Assembly (NCBI RefSeq): GCF_018613155.1 | Contig: NZ_JAGGQU010000013.1 | Span: 62,001-126,000 of the forward strand | Length of the DNA: 64,000 bases | From: Bacillus sp. ISL-55 | Lineage (GTDB): Bacteria; Bacillota; Bacilli; Bacillales; Cytobacillaceae | Direction of reading: 5' to 3' | Shown: piece by piece, positions 56,501-64,000 of the stretch | How positions within the stretch are numbered: the first letter of the stretch is position 1 | Layout of the letters: each line of letters starts with the position of its first letter | Translations under genes and position numbers: made by a program | Notes under the pieces: model-generated | What the model saw: the letters and a program-made list of their open reading frames with translations, nothing else | What the model was told of the DNA's origin: nothing | Database searches by the model: none

Positions 56501-56541
56501 AAGACAGCTATTGATAGAAAAATACACACAATAGCTATCTT
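56501..56541 (-). terminator. Probable terminator of the pullulanase operon
   Basis: Stem aagacagctatt (56501-56512) with aatagctatctt (56530-56541), followed on the minus strand by TTTTTATT. It lies about 140 bp beyond the pullulanase stop codon. Confidence 0.7.
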
Positions 56542-56681
56542 ATAAATTTTATCCCCTAGAGGATGAGTACGTCAACCCCATGGAACCTAAATTAATATTG
56601 TGAAAAAGTTATCATATGAAAAGCAGAAGCGCTTTATTTTATATCTATAAGGGTTCGTTACTTGACAATTGGAGACTTCCC

Positions 56682-58832
56682 CTACTTTGCCAGCACAAAC
56701 AGCGAGCATGGCTCCAGCAGCACCTTATCTCCTTCTATATGGCGAAATGGCTGTGCGGAGGCTTTTTCATGGTCAGCAAGGACACTCCATCTCGCATCTT
56801 CTGTCAGATCCACAAGCTGCTGGTCCATTGATGGGTTTAAGAACACGAGAATTTTTTCCCAATGTCCACTTGGTTTTATTTCTTTCAGCGAAAAGCCGAT
56901 CAACGGTGCTGGCAATGAGAAAAATTCCATTTTCCTGCGGATTTGTTCACTGTCAGGAAGCCGGAAAGCTTCGTTTGATTTGCGTATATCGATGATTCCT
57001 TTGATGTATTGGACATTATCCATGTTTGCATCACGAAGGTCCCAATCCAGCCAGTTTATTTCATCGGGAGAACGGTAACTGTTGCCAATTCCTTTTTTCG
57101 ACCTGAAAAATTCCTGGCCGCTATGCAGAAATGGTACTCCCTGGGCCAGCAATACCATTGAAGTAGCCAGCCTGTGCTGCTTTTTCAAAATAGCTTCATC
57201 CTGATCAGGGGCACTAATTTTCAGCTTATCCCACAAAGTATGGTTATCATGCGATTCAATGTAATTCACGGATTGCCCCGGCTGCAAAAAGAGACCATGT
57301 TTCCGCTTGCCGACTCCAATGCTGCCAGCCATCACCTGTTTTGCCGCTTCCAGGTAACGTTCATTCCCTAATGCGTAGCCTTTATCATAAATGTTAAAAG
57401 TACTGCCTTTAATGGAGTCGCGGAACCAATCATTAAACTGGCCTATTCCTTGCAGCTTTGCCTGATTCGAAATATTTGCTTTTCGCTCAGGCGGGAGCGG
57501 GGTATTCAGGTCCCAGCCTTCCCCTATGATCAAAATGTCTGGACTTACGCTATTTACTGCCTTCCTGATATCAGTCATGGTATCGATATCTAAAATGCCC
57601 ATCAAATCAAAGCGGAAGCCATCAACATGATATTCATTCAGCCAATACATGACTGAGTCAACGATGTACTTTCTCGCCATCAGCCTTTCGGAGGCAATAT
57701 CGTTGCCCACTCCGGTTCCATTTGAGGGAAGGCCATGTGCATCGTGACGAAAAAAGTAACCTGGAACAATTTTTTCAAAAGGAGAGTCTTCACGTATATA
57801 GACGTGATTATAGACGACATCCATAATGACACCCATTCCCTGGCTATGGATGGCAGAAATCAACTGTTTAAGCTCCACGATCCGATTATAAGGTTCCCCG
57901 GGATCAGAAGCATAGCTCCCATCCGGGGCATTATAGTGAACCGGATTATACCCCCAGTTATAGTCCCTGGCCCGATCCAGTTCATCCACTCCCTCGAAAT
58001 CATGAACTGGAAGGAGCTCTATATGCGTGACACCGAGATTTTTAATGTAGGAGAGCCCGGTATCCATTCCGCTTGCGCTTTTTGTTCCCGTCTCCGCTGC
58101 ACCCAGGTATGTTCCCTTCATGGAAGCTCCACTGTTCGGGTGCATCGTCAGGTCCCTGATATGAGCTTCATAGATGACCGCATCAACCGGCCGTTTTAAT
58201 TTTGGGGCATCAATGTTGGGTGTCTTTGCCTTTGAGAGGTCTATCACAACGCCATATTCACCATTGACGCTTAAAGCCGTTGCATATGGATCAACAGCTT
58301 CTCTCCACTCAAGGTTGATACAAACCAGGAACGAGTAGCGATATAGCTCCAGATTCCGGGCTACCTCTAAGCTCCACACGCCCTTATCAATCCTAGTCAT
58401 ATTGATCAGCTCGGGGTTTTGGTCATCTTCCTTGAAAAGCCTGAGCTTTATTTTTGTAGCGGTAGGCGCCCATAGCTTGAAAGTCGTTTTTTCAAGTGTA
58501 TAGCTGACACCGAGATCATTTCCGCCGTAAAAAAATAAAGAATCAAATTCATCCGTTCGAATGACGGCTCCTATTTGCAGATCTGTTTGACCGCCGTGCT
58601 CATCTGAAATGACATAAGTTTTGCCGATCTCAGGCCTGATGCTTGATAAGCAAATGTATTTTACTGCATCCTTCAGCAATACCTTCTCCTGGATTGCCAA
58701 TGGCAAATCAACGCCTTCTCCTTTTAGGCGGAACTCAATGGAGTTTCCTCCAAAATATAAATAAGGAAGCAATACGGTAATAACATCCACTTGATCAAGA
58801 TAGGCGTTAAATTCCCTTTCAATGGCAATCAT
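56682..58832 (-). CDS. pulA: Type I pullulanase
   Basis: Hydrolyses alpha-1,6 links in pullulan and glycogen-type glucans (glycoside hydrolase 13, as AmyX of B. subtilis). No signal peptide is seen, so it is probably intracellular. The 716-residue protein has an N-terminal CBM48-like region (about 110-200), the type I marker Y-N-W-G-Y-N-P-V near 310, and catalytic residues in G-F-R-F-D-L near 412 (Asp), G-E-G-W-D near 441 (Glu) and E-S-H-D-N-H near 530. The start overlaps the ytlR stop by 14 bp. It is the last gene of thpR-ytlQ-ytlR-pulA. Confidence 0.95.
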   Translation of the reverse strand: MIAIEREFNAYLDQVDVITVLLPYLYFGGNSIEFRLKGEGVDLPLAIQEKVLLKDAVKYICLSSIRPEIGKTYVISDEHGGQTDLQIGAVIRTDEFDSLFFYGGNDLGVSYTLEKTTFKLWAPTATKIKLRLFKEDDQNPELINMTRIDKGVWSLEVARNLELYRYSFLVCINLEWREAVDPYATALSVNGEYGVVIDLSKAKTPNIDAPKLKRPVDAVIYEAHIRDLTMHPNSGASMKGTYLGAAETGTKSASGMDTGLSYIKNLGVTHIELLPVHDFEGVDELDRARDYNWGYNPVHYNAPDGSYASDPGEPYNRIVELKQLISAIHSQGMGVIMDVVYNHVYIREDSPFEKIVPGYFFRHDAHGLPSNGTGVGNDIASERLMARKYIVDSVMYWLNEYHVDGFRFDLMGILDIDTMTDIRKAVNSVSPDILIIGEGWDLNTPLPPERKANISNQAKLQGIGQFNDWFRDSIKGSTFNIYDKGYALGNERYLEAAKQVMAGSIGVGKRKHGLFLQPGQSVNYIESHDNHTLWDKLKISAPDQDEAILKKQHRLATSMVLLAQGVPFLHSGQEFFRSKKGIGNSYRSPDEINWLDWDLRDANMDNVQYIKGIIDIRKSNEAFRLPDSEQIRRKMEFFSLPAPLIGFSLKEIKPSGHWEKILVFLNPSMDQQLVDLTEDARWSVLADHEKASAQPFRHIEGDKVLLEPCSLFVLAK

Positions 58833-59799
58833 TCATTTTCAACTCCTCGGTATGCCCTGGATTGTTTTTACCAGATAGAATTTTCAAGGCTTTTGGACAT
58901 GCCTGGATTTTCAGCGGTGTATGTCCGATCGCTTCACCATCTGCATGGGCTAAAACTTCACCCGTGGATTCAATGGTAATCGACTTGCCTGTAAACTGCT
59001 CAACTTCCTTGTATCTGGTATGCTTTCCCCAGAAGACGCTGATAAAAACCAGTAACAGCTTCATTCTCGAGATCTGATGCACAACCGTTATGTCAAGGAT
59101 CCCGTCATCTGGGAGAGCAGCTGGGGCAATTTTCATGCCACCTCCGTAGTATGGCTGGTTCGAAACGGTGACAAACCAGGCGTTGCTGTATTTGTATACT
59201 TTTCCATCAACCGTCACCTCAATTGGAACCGTCCTGAAGGTGAGAAGTTTTTTGACAAGAATATATACATAAACCAGCCTGCCGAGTGAAAAACGGTTCA
59301 GCAGCTGTTTCATCCTGGATTCATTTGAATCCTTCGCGACAGCAGCATCAAAGCCTACTCCCATATTATTCATAAAATAGGTTTCCGGTAATTCTTTGTG
59401 CTGAATTTTTCCGATATCGATTTCCGAGGTGTGGCCATAATTCTTATCAACAATTAAACGCAAAGCATGTACGGCCTTTTGAGGTATTTCAAATCCTCTT
59501 GAAAAATCGTTCCCTGACCCGCCGGGAATGAATCCCACAGTAATGTTCGAATAGGATGCGACGCCGTTCACCACTTCATGGAGGGTACCATCCCCTCCGA
59601 CTGCACAAATCAATTCCGGAGTTCTGTCAGCCTTACGGGCAATTGACTCTGCAAGTTCCTGAGCATGACCCGGATACTCAGTAAAAAATGCAAGATACGG
59701 AATGTCCAGATTCTCCAGCTCTATCTCTATGTTTCTCCAAATCTCCCGGCAGCTCCCATTTTTTGCATTCGGGTTGACGATAAAATAGATCTTCTTCAT
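58819..59799 (-). CDS. ytlR: YegS/DagK-family lipid kinase YtlR
   Basis: Diacylglycerol/lipid kinase family, 326 residues. The nucleotide-binding motif G-G-D-G-T-L-H-E-V lies near residue 71, and P-G-G-S-G-N-D-F near 100. It could phosphorylate a lipid such as diacylglycerol or undecaprenol; the substrate is not known. The start ATG 59799 has AAAGGTTGA. It overlaps pullulanase and follows ytlQ by 40 bp. Confidence 0.9.
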   Translation of the reverse strand: MKKIYFIVNPNAKNGSCREIWRNIEIELENLDIPYLAFFTEYPGHAQELAESIARKADRTPELICAVGGDGTLHEVVNGVASYSNITVGFIPGGSGNDFSRGFEIPQKAVHALRLIVDKNYGHTSEIDIGKIQHKELPETYFMNNMGVGFDAAVAKDSNESRMKQLLNRFSLGRLVYVYILVKKLLTFRTVPIEVTVDGKVYKYSNAWFVTVSNQPYYGGGMKIAPAALPDDGILDITVVHQISRMKLLLVFISVFWGKHTRYKEVEQFTGKSITIESTGEVLAHADGEAIGHTPLKIQACPKALKILSGKNNPGHTEELKMNDCH

Positions 59800-59839
59800 A
59801 TGATCAACCTTTATCTATTTATTAGGTTTCTGAAACTTT

Positions 59840-60796
59840 TTATTCGCTCTTAGGATTGTTTTCCCACTCAAGCCTTCTGACGGATGTTGTCTGGCAGTAT
59901 TGCAATAGAACCTGTGCTGCTTTTAATTGCATATGCTTCAATGGAGATTTCATGCCTCTCAGGGACATGAACCATGCCTCAAAATTACGTTTTTCAATAA
60001 ATTGCACGCCATAAGGCTGGAGAGGATAGTCAAAGAATCCATTCCTGCTGATCAGCAGCTTTTGCACAGGAAGATCGACACCGTACATGTCAAAAAGAGT
60101 CTTGACGATTTTCTCTGTCCGATTGAGCGCAATCAACGGATTAAGGATTTTCTTTTCCAAATTTCTCGTTTTCTTGATCCAGAAGCGGTCCTTTGACCCG
60201 ACATAAGCAGCATCCTCTTCGGCTTCGATGAACGAAATGCACATGGCTGCTGCAGGAGTGATGATGATTAACTCCGCCTCGACCGGCGCTTTTTTTAATA
60301 AAAATATAGGTTTATATAAAATGAGGAAGGTATCAGGAAATCGCTGCAGCAAAAACTTTAATGTCGGATCATTGTTGTATTCTTTTGCGACAAAAGACCT
60401 TTCCGTCAAAGTCGAGCTGGCCCATTTCAGCTGGAATGGCAGCAACCCATCAAGGAAATGTTGTTTTAATTCTTCGATCGTTTTTATGTTAGTGATTGAA
60501 TTCAAAGAACCAGCGTCCAACAAATTCTCTTGGTCTTCCATGTTCCCAGGGACACTCTCCTCATACACCGGCTCAGGCTGTCGCACCATGCCTTTGAGCT
60601 TATGAAGGATATTATTAGGCTGCTCTGCCTGTTGTGAATTAATGAAGCTTTCAATATTTTGTTCAGGACCGTTTTCCCATTTATTCTTAATGCCATCCCA
60701 TTGCTTTTTTTTCAGGCGGACATATCTTGATGGGTAAAGGTAAATGTCCTGGGCATAGCGTGATACATAGTCTTGGAGCTTGATTAATTGTGCCAT
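59840..60796 (-). CDS. ytlQ: Uncharacterised protein YtlQ
   Basis: A 318-residue soluble protein that I recognise from its place between ytlR and thpR rather than by a domain. It has a basic N-terminal region (Y-V-R-L-K-K-K-Q-W), a central hydrophobic segment (F-L-I-L-Y-K-P-I-F-L-L-K) and D-R-F-W-I-K near 215. A NERD-like nuclease fold has been suggested for related proteins, but I see no clear motif. The start has AAAGGCAGG. Confidence 0.78.
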   Translation of the reverse strand: MAQLIKLQDYVSRYAQDIYLYPSRYVRLKKKQWDGIKNKWENGPEQNIESFINSQQAEQPNNILHKLKGMVRQPEPVYEESVPGNMEDQENLLDAGSLNSITNIKTIEELKQHFLDGLLPFQLKWASSTLTERSFVAKEYNNDPTLKFLLQRFPDTFLILYKPIFLLKKAPVEAELIIITPAAAMCISFIEAEEDAAYVGSKDRFWIKKTRNLEKKILNPLIALNRTEKIVKTLFDMYGVDLPVQKLLISRNGFFDYPLQPYGVQFIEKRNFEAWFMSLRGMKSPLKHMQLKAAQVLLQYCQTTSVRRLEWENNPKSE

Positions 60797-60810
60797 AGAT
60801 TGACCTGCCT

Positions 60811-61386
60811 TTATTCCTGCATAGCAAGCGGGAATAGTGTAATTGGTTCATATTTTGGACTTTTCCCCAAATGAGTCTTGTACAAAACGACCCTTTCAGC
60901 ATGAAAAGTTAATTCTTTTTTAAATGGGTTCATTGCCTCTAACAGATCAGAAGTGAAAACTTCCTCGCCGACCCATTTCCTTGCGATTGTGATATGCGGG
61001 CTGAACGGCCGTGTTTCAAGGGCAAAACCCGCAGTCATACATGCAGAAAACACAGTATCTCTAATTTCATTCAATTCTTTGGATTTTTTCAGCCCTCCCC
61101 AAAAAATCCTTGGAGAGTCCTTACGACCGAAGATGCCTAGATGATCGATTTCCATTTTAAATGCCGTTGTTTTATTTAGTGCCAGCTCGATCACTTCATT
61201 GGCAGCCTGTATTTTAGCTTCAGGCGCATTCCCGAGGAAAGCGAGCGTAATATGTAAATCCTGCGGATGAACCCAGGTTTTAAAAGGCAATTTACTTTGA
61301 AGGTTGTGGATTGTGCCCTCCAGGATTTCTTTTGTCTCCCCAGGAAGTTCGAGAGCATAGAAATAATGTGTTTGCTGACCTGTCAA
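60811..61386 (-). CDS. thpR: RNA 2',3'-cyclic phosphodiesterase ThpR
   Basis: 2H phosphoesterase that opens 2',3'-cyclic phosphate ends of RNA (also called 2'-5' RNA ligase). The two H-x-T motifs are visible: H-I-T-L-A-F near residue 45 and H-I-T-I-A-R near 132. Length is 191 residues. The start is TTG 61386 behind AAAGGGTG. It is the first gene of the operon that ends in the pullulanase gene; B. subtilis has it as ytlP. Confidence 0.92.
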   Translation of the reverse strand: MTGQQTHYFYALELPGETKEILEGTIHNLQSKLPFKTWVHPQDLHITLAFLGNAPEAKIQAANEVIELALNKTTAFKMEIDHLGIFGRKDSPRIFWGGLKKSKELNEIRDTVFSACMTAGFALETRPFSPHITIARKWVGEEVFTSDLLEAMNPFKKELTFHAERVVLYKTHLGKSPKYEPITLFPLAMQE

Positions 61387-61607
61387 TCAAATACACCCTT
61401 TCTTGTCCACTTGAATTTATTGTAGCAAATGGCAGGTTACATTGGCAGAATTTCCTTATAAACAATTTATAATCCCCACAAGTTGATAGGAATAGTCTTT
61501 TTTTATATGATAAAAAGAAGCTAATATTATTTTTCAGTTGCTTATCATCATTTATTCACTTAAATGGAAATACTAAAGCAGTCGATATCGATCAAGGAGG
61601 CTATCAT

Positions 61608-62543
61608 ATGAGAGTCGTTAACAATATTGCTTCATTAATTGGAGAAACCCCACTTGTAAAATTGAACAAATTGGCGCCAGAGGGAGGTGCAGCGGTATAC
61701 CTTAAGCTAGAATACTTCAACCCTAGCAAAAGTGTAAAAGACAGGGCAGCGTTCAACATGATTGTTTCTGCCGAAAACGAAGGAAAGCTGAAACCTGGCT
61801 CTACGATCATTGAGCCCACCAGCGGCAACACAGGCATTGGCCTCGCCATGAACGCTGCAGCAAGAGGCTACAAAGCGATTCTAGTCATGCCGGACACGAT
61901 GACAGAAGAGAGAATCAATCTTTTAAAAGCGTATGGAGCAGAAGTCGTGCTCACTCCTGGCGACGAAAAAATGCCTGGTGCGATCAAAAAGGCGGAAGAA
62001 TTAGTAACAGAGATTCCCAACAGCTTTATGCCGATGCAGTTTGAAAATGGAGCGAATCCAGACGCCCACAGGCAAACAACAGCAAGAGAGATTATCGAGG
62101 CGATGGAAGAATTGAAAAAGCCGCTCAGCGCATTCGTGGCTACCGCTGGAACCGGCGGGACAATCACCGGTACAGGCGAAGCTCTAAAAGAAGAGTACCC
62201 TGACCTTGCAGTACACGTTGTTGAGCCGGCCGGGTCGCCTGTGCTCTCCGGCGGCAAGCCCGGAAAGCATAAACTCGTCGGCACAAGTCCAGGCTTCATC
62301 CCAAAAATCCTCAACCAGGATGTATATGAAAAGATCCATAAAATCGAGGATGAAGATGCTTATGAAACGGCACAAAGACTGGCAAAAGAAGAAGGTATCC
62401 TAGTCGGTCCATCATCCGGAGCCGCTTGCTTCGCCGCCATCAATGTCGCCAAGGTCCTAAAGCCCGACGAAGTCGTCATCTGCATTGCCTGTGACACAGG
62501 AGAAAGATATCTATCCAGTGATTTGTTCAAATTTGAGGATTAG
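61608..62543 (+). CDS. cysK: Cysteine synthase (YtkP type)
   Basis: PLP enzyme that makes cysteine from O-acetylserine and sulfide. The 311-residue protein has the PLP lysine in P-S-K-S-V-K-D-R-A near residue 43, the phosphate loop T-S-G-N-T-G-I near 71 and G-T-G-G-T-I near 178. It corresponds to B. subtilis YtkP, a paralogue of CysK with the same 311 residues, so the true substrate may differ from CysK. ATG 61608 follows AAGGAGG. It is a single-gene unit. Confidence 0.93.
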   Translation: MRVVNNIASLIGETPLVKLNKLAPEGGAAVYLKLEYFNPSKSVKDRAAFNMIVSAENEGKLKPGSTIIEPTSGNTGIGLAMNAAARGYKAILVMPDTMTEERINLLKAYGAEVVLTPGDEKMPGAIKKAEELVTEIPNSFMPMQFENGANPDAHRQTTAREIIEAMEELKKPLSAFVATAGTGGTITGTGEALKEEYPDLAVHVVEPAGSPVLSGGKPGKHKLVGTSPGFIPKILNQDVYEKIHKIEDEDAYETAQRLAKEEGILVGPSSGAACFAAINVAKVLKPDEVVICIACDTGERYLSSDLFKFED

Positions 62544-62550
62544 TCGTGAA

Positions 62551-62582
62551 GAAAACTCGCCATTGTGATGGCGAGTTTTTCA
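62551..62582 (+). terminator. Terminator of the cysteine synthase gene
   Basis: Stem aaaactcgcca (62552-62562) with tggcgagtttt (62569-62579), followed by a T-run. Confidence 0.88.
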
Positions 62583-62665
62583 CTTTAAAGAGGATATGAA
62601 ATAGATACGTTTTGACGTTTTAGTACCTTATCCTTTGCGTGCCCCGGGTAGCTTTTTGCTTGAAT

Positions 62666-63030
62666 GAGACCCTTATGCAGGCTTTGCGCGTCACATAAGG
62701 GTACCTTTCCGACTGAACGAGACCCTTATGCAGGCTTTGGGCGCCACATAAGGGTACCTTTCCGATTGAATGAGACCCTTATGCAGGCTTTGCGCGTCAC
62801 ATAAGGGTACCTTTCCGACTGAATGAGACCCTTATGCAGGCCTTGGGCGTCACATAAGGGTACCTTTCCGACTGAATGAGACCTTTATGCAGGCTTGATA
62901 CACCACATAAGGGTACCTTTCCGACTGAATGAGACCCTTATGCAGGCTTTGCGCGCCACATAAGGGCACCTTTCCGATTGAATGAGACCCTTATGCAGGC
63001 TTTGGGCGCTACATAAGGGTACCTTTTTTA
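62666..63030. repeat. Tandem dyad-repeat array, 53 bp period, seven units
   Basis: Units begin at 62666, 62719, 62772, 62825, 62878, 62931 and 62984, an exact 53 bp step. Each has gagacccttat and ataagggta-type arms 18 nt apart, followed by cctttccgactgaat. Arms and period agree with the array at 39.1 kb. It lies in the 584 bp convergent gap between cysK and speD. A few single-base substitutions occur, for example acctttatg at 62881-62889. Confidence 0.96.
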
Positions 63031-63055
63031 AATCCCACATTTAATCTTTGACTAT

Positions 63056-63100
63056 AAAAAGACTGCAGACAAACCATTTATAAATAGTTCGTCTGCAGTC
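63056..63100 (-). terminator. Terminator of speD
   Basis: Outer stem gactgcagac (63061-63070) with gtctgcagtc (63091-63100) and an inner AT stem, followed on the minus strand by TTTTTAT. It resembles the hairpin at the right end of the IS element. Confidence 0.8.
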
Positions 63101-63127
63101 TGTAAAATATCTCAGCCACACGCTTTT

Positions 63128-63982
63128 TTACTCGTTGTTTTCCATTTCTTCTTCATCATCCTCAAAAATCGTACCAGAATGGAGTGTCACTCCTGACACG
63201 ATTTCTTCCATTTCAGCTTGGATTCTCTCGGTGATTTCTTCCCGTTCTTCTGGTGAAAGTGACTCCTTTGTATAACCGAATAGATAATTATCCAAGTCAA
63301 ATTCTCTTAGCTTGCACTTTGTATGGAAGATGTTTTCCTGGTACACATTGATATCGACCATATCGTATTGTTCTTTTACATTTTCCGGGATGTAATTTTG
63401 AATCGAGCTTATGTCATGATCGATGAACAACTTGTTGCCATCTTTGTCCCTCGTGAATCCCCTTACCCTATAATCAATCGTCATGACATCTGTTTCGAAG
63501 GAGTGAATCAGGTAATTCAAGGCTTTCAATGGCGTAATCTCCCCGCAAGTGGAGACATCGATATCGGCACGGAACGTACTGATTCCTTCATCAGGATGGA
63601 ATTCAGGATACGTATGGACGGTGATGTGACTTTTATCAAGCTGTAAGACTACATTATCAGGAAGCGGTCCAGGCGACTCATCATATGCTTCATCAGGAAC
63701 CTCGACGACCGGTCCTTCAGATACTAAAATCGTCACACTTGCACCCTGCGGGACATAATCCTGCTTGGCCACATTCAGTACATGGGCCCCGATAATGTCG
63801 GAAACATTCGTAAGTATTTTCGTCAGACGATCGGCACTATACTGTTCATCAATATATTCAATATAAGCTTCGCGCTCTTCTTTTGTTCTCGTATAACAGA
63901 TGTCATACATATTAAAACTTAATGATTTCGTCAGATTATTGAATCCATGCAATTCTATATGCTGTTCAGAAGTGAATTTCAT
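63128..63982 (-). CDS. speD: S-adenosylmethionine decarboxylase proenzyme
   Basis: Pyruvoyl-dependent enzyme that makes decarboxylated SAM for spermidine synthesis. The 284-residue proenzyme is of the larger E. coli type. It probably self-cleaves in [10 protein letters not shown] near residue 115-124 at the serine, giving the pyruvoyl group; the downstream C-G-E-I-T-P holds the conserved cysteine near 147. A Glu-rich tail ends the protein. ATG 63982 has AGGGGG. It converges on cysK. Confidence 0.95.
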   Translation of the reverse strand: MKFTSEQHIELHGFNNLTKSLSFNMYDICYTRTKEEREAYIEYIDEQYSADRLTKILTNVSDIIGAHVLNVAKQDYVPQGASVTILVSEGPVVEVPDEAYDESPGPLPDNVVLQLDKSHITVHTYPEFHPDEGISTFRADIDVSTCGEITPLKALNYLIHSFETDVMTIDYRVRGFTRDKDGNKLFIDHDISSIQNYIPENVKEQYDMVDINVYQENIFHTKCKLREFDLDNYLFGYTKESLSPEEREEITERIQAEMEEIVSGVTLHSGTIFEDDEEEMENNE

Positions 63983-64000
63983 TACTGTTCCCCCTGTTCG

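Noticed and set aside
56616-56640. Further copy of repeat family A
   Set aside because: Only about 17 bp (gaaaagcagaagcgctt) resemble the repeat start; too short to call.
61387-61607. CymR operator or S-box leader before the cysteine synthase gene
   Set aside because: Only weak partial similarity to a CymR site and no S-box core were seen.

Overview
The window is a chromosomal segment of an endospore-forming member of the Bacillaceae (Bacillota). The gene order follows the Bacillus subtilis ackA to ytkP region closely: ackA-ytxK-tpx-ytfJ-ytfI-yteJ-sppA-nadK-mbcS-sspA-thiI-nifZ-ezrA-hisJ-refZ-ytsP-dgcP-rpsD-tyrS-acsA-acuABC-ccpA-aroA-ytxJHG-murC-sftA-ytpQ-ytpP-ytoP-ytzB-ytnP-trmB-ytzH-ytmP-pullulanase-ytlR-ytlQ-thpR-ytkP. 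Spore genes (sspA, gerW/ytfJ, refZ), a probable sigma-G promoter, a tyrosyl T-box, an S4 leader, CcpA cre sites and strong AGGAGG ribosome binding sites all fit. It is not B. subtilis itself: it has extra genes, lacks several expected ones, and carries many intergenic repeats. A Bacillus sensu lato genus such as Mesobacillus is a reasonable guess, not a proof.

Layout. 1-9.2 kb: partial EcsC-family gene, acetate kinase, a methyltransferase, thiol peroxidase, then the ytfJ-ytfI-yteJ-sppA cluster on the minus strand, NAD kinase, and a RarD-type transporter. 9.3-16.1 kb: a HesB-like protein, acyl-CoA synthetase MbcS, spore SASP, the ThiI/NifZ tRNA-thiolation pair and EzrA. 16.3-24.4 kb: HisJ, RefZ, free-methionine sulfoxide reductase, a methionine gamma-lyase-type enzyme with a perfect cre, diguanylate cyclase DgcP, rpsD with its autoregulatory leader, and tyrS with a T-box. 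24.8-35 kb: a class A penicillin-binding protein, divergent acsA/acuABC (acetyl-CoA synthetase and its acetylation switch) around a strong cre, ccpA itself and aroA. 35-47 kb: an FtsA-like actin-fold protein with an unusual repetitive C-terminus, the sigma-B-type ytxGHJ operon, an aminopeptidase, murC, a nicotinate phosphoribosyltransferase and DNA translocase SftA. 47-54 kb: ytpQ, ytpP, an IS1182-family element inserted exactly in a terminator, a lipoprotein, a DUF84 phosphatase, YtoP, YtzB and YtnP. 54.5-64 kb: trmB, ytzH, ytmP, the thpR-ytlQ-ytlR-pullulanase operon, a cysteine synthase, and S-adenosylmethionine decarboxylase.

Functional threads: carbon overflow and acetate recycling (ackA, acsA, acuABC, ccpA, two cre sites), sulfur and methionine chemistry (methionine gamma-lyase type enzyme, YtsP, NifZ/ThiI, cysteine synthase, SpeD), cell division and chromosome segregation (EzrA, RefZ, SftA, MurC, the penicillin-binding protein, FtsA-like), and sporulation.

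The most unusual content is between the genes. Four arrays of tandem 51-53 bp units, each unit carrying two dyad arms, sit at 3.4, 39.1, 51.0 and 62.7 kb. Two of them share the same arms and the same exact 53 bp period but differ in the sequence between the arms. Two smaller arrays with a 20-22 bp period lie at 22.9 and 54.3 kb. A separate dispersed repeat family occurs at five places, and a 136 bp structured repeat lies inside the IS element. No CRISPR-associated genes, tRNA, rRNA or phage genes were seen.
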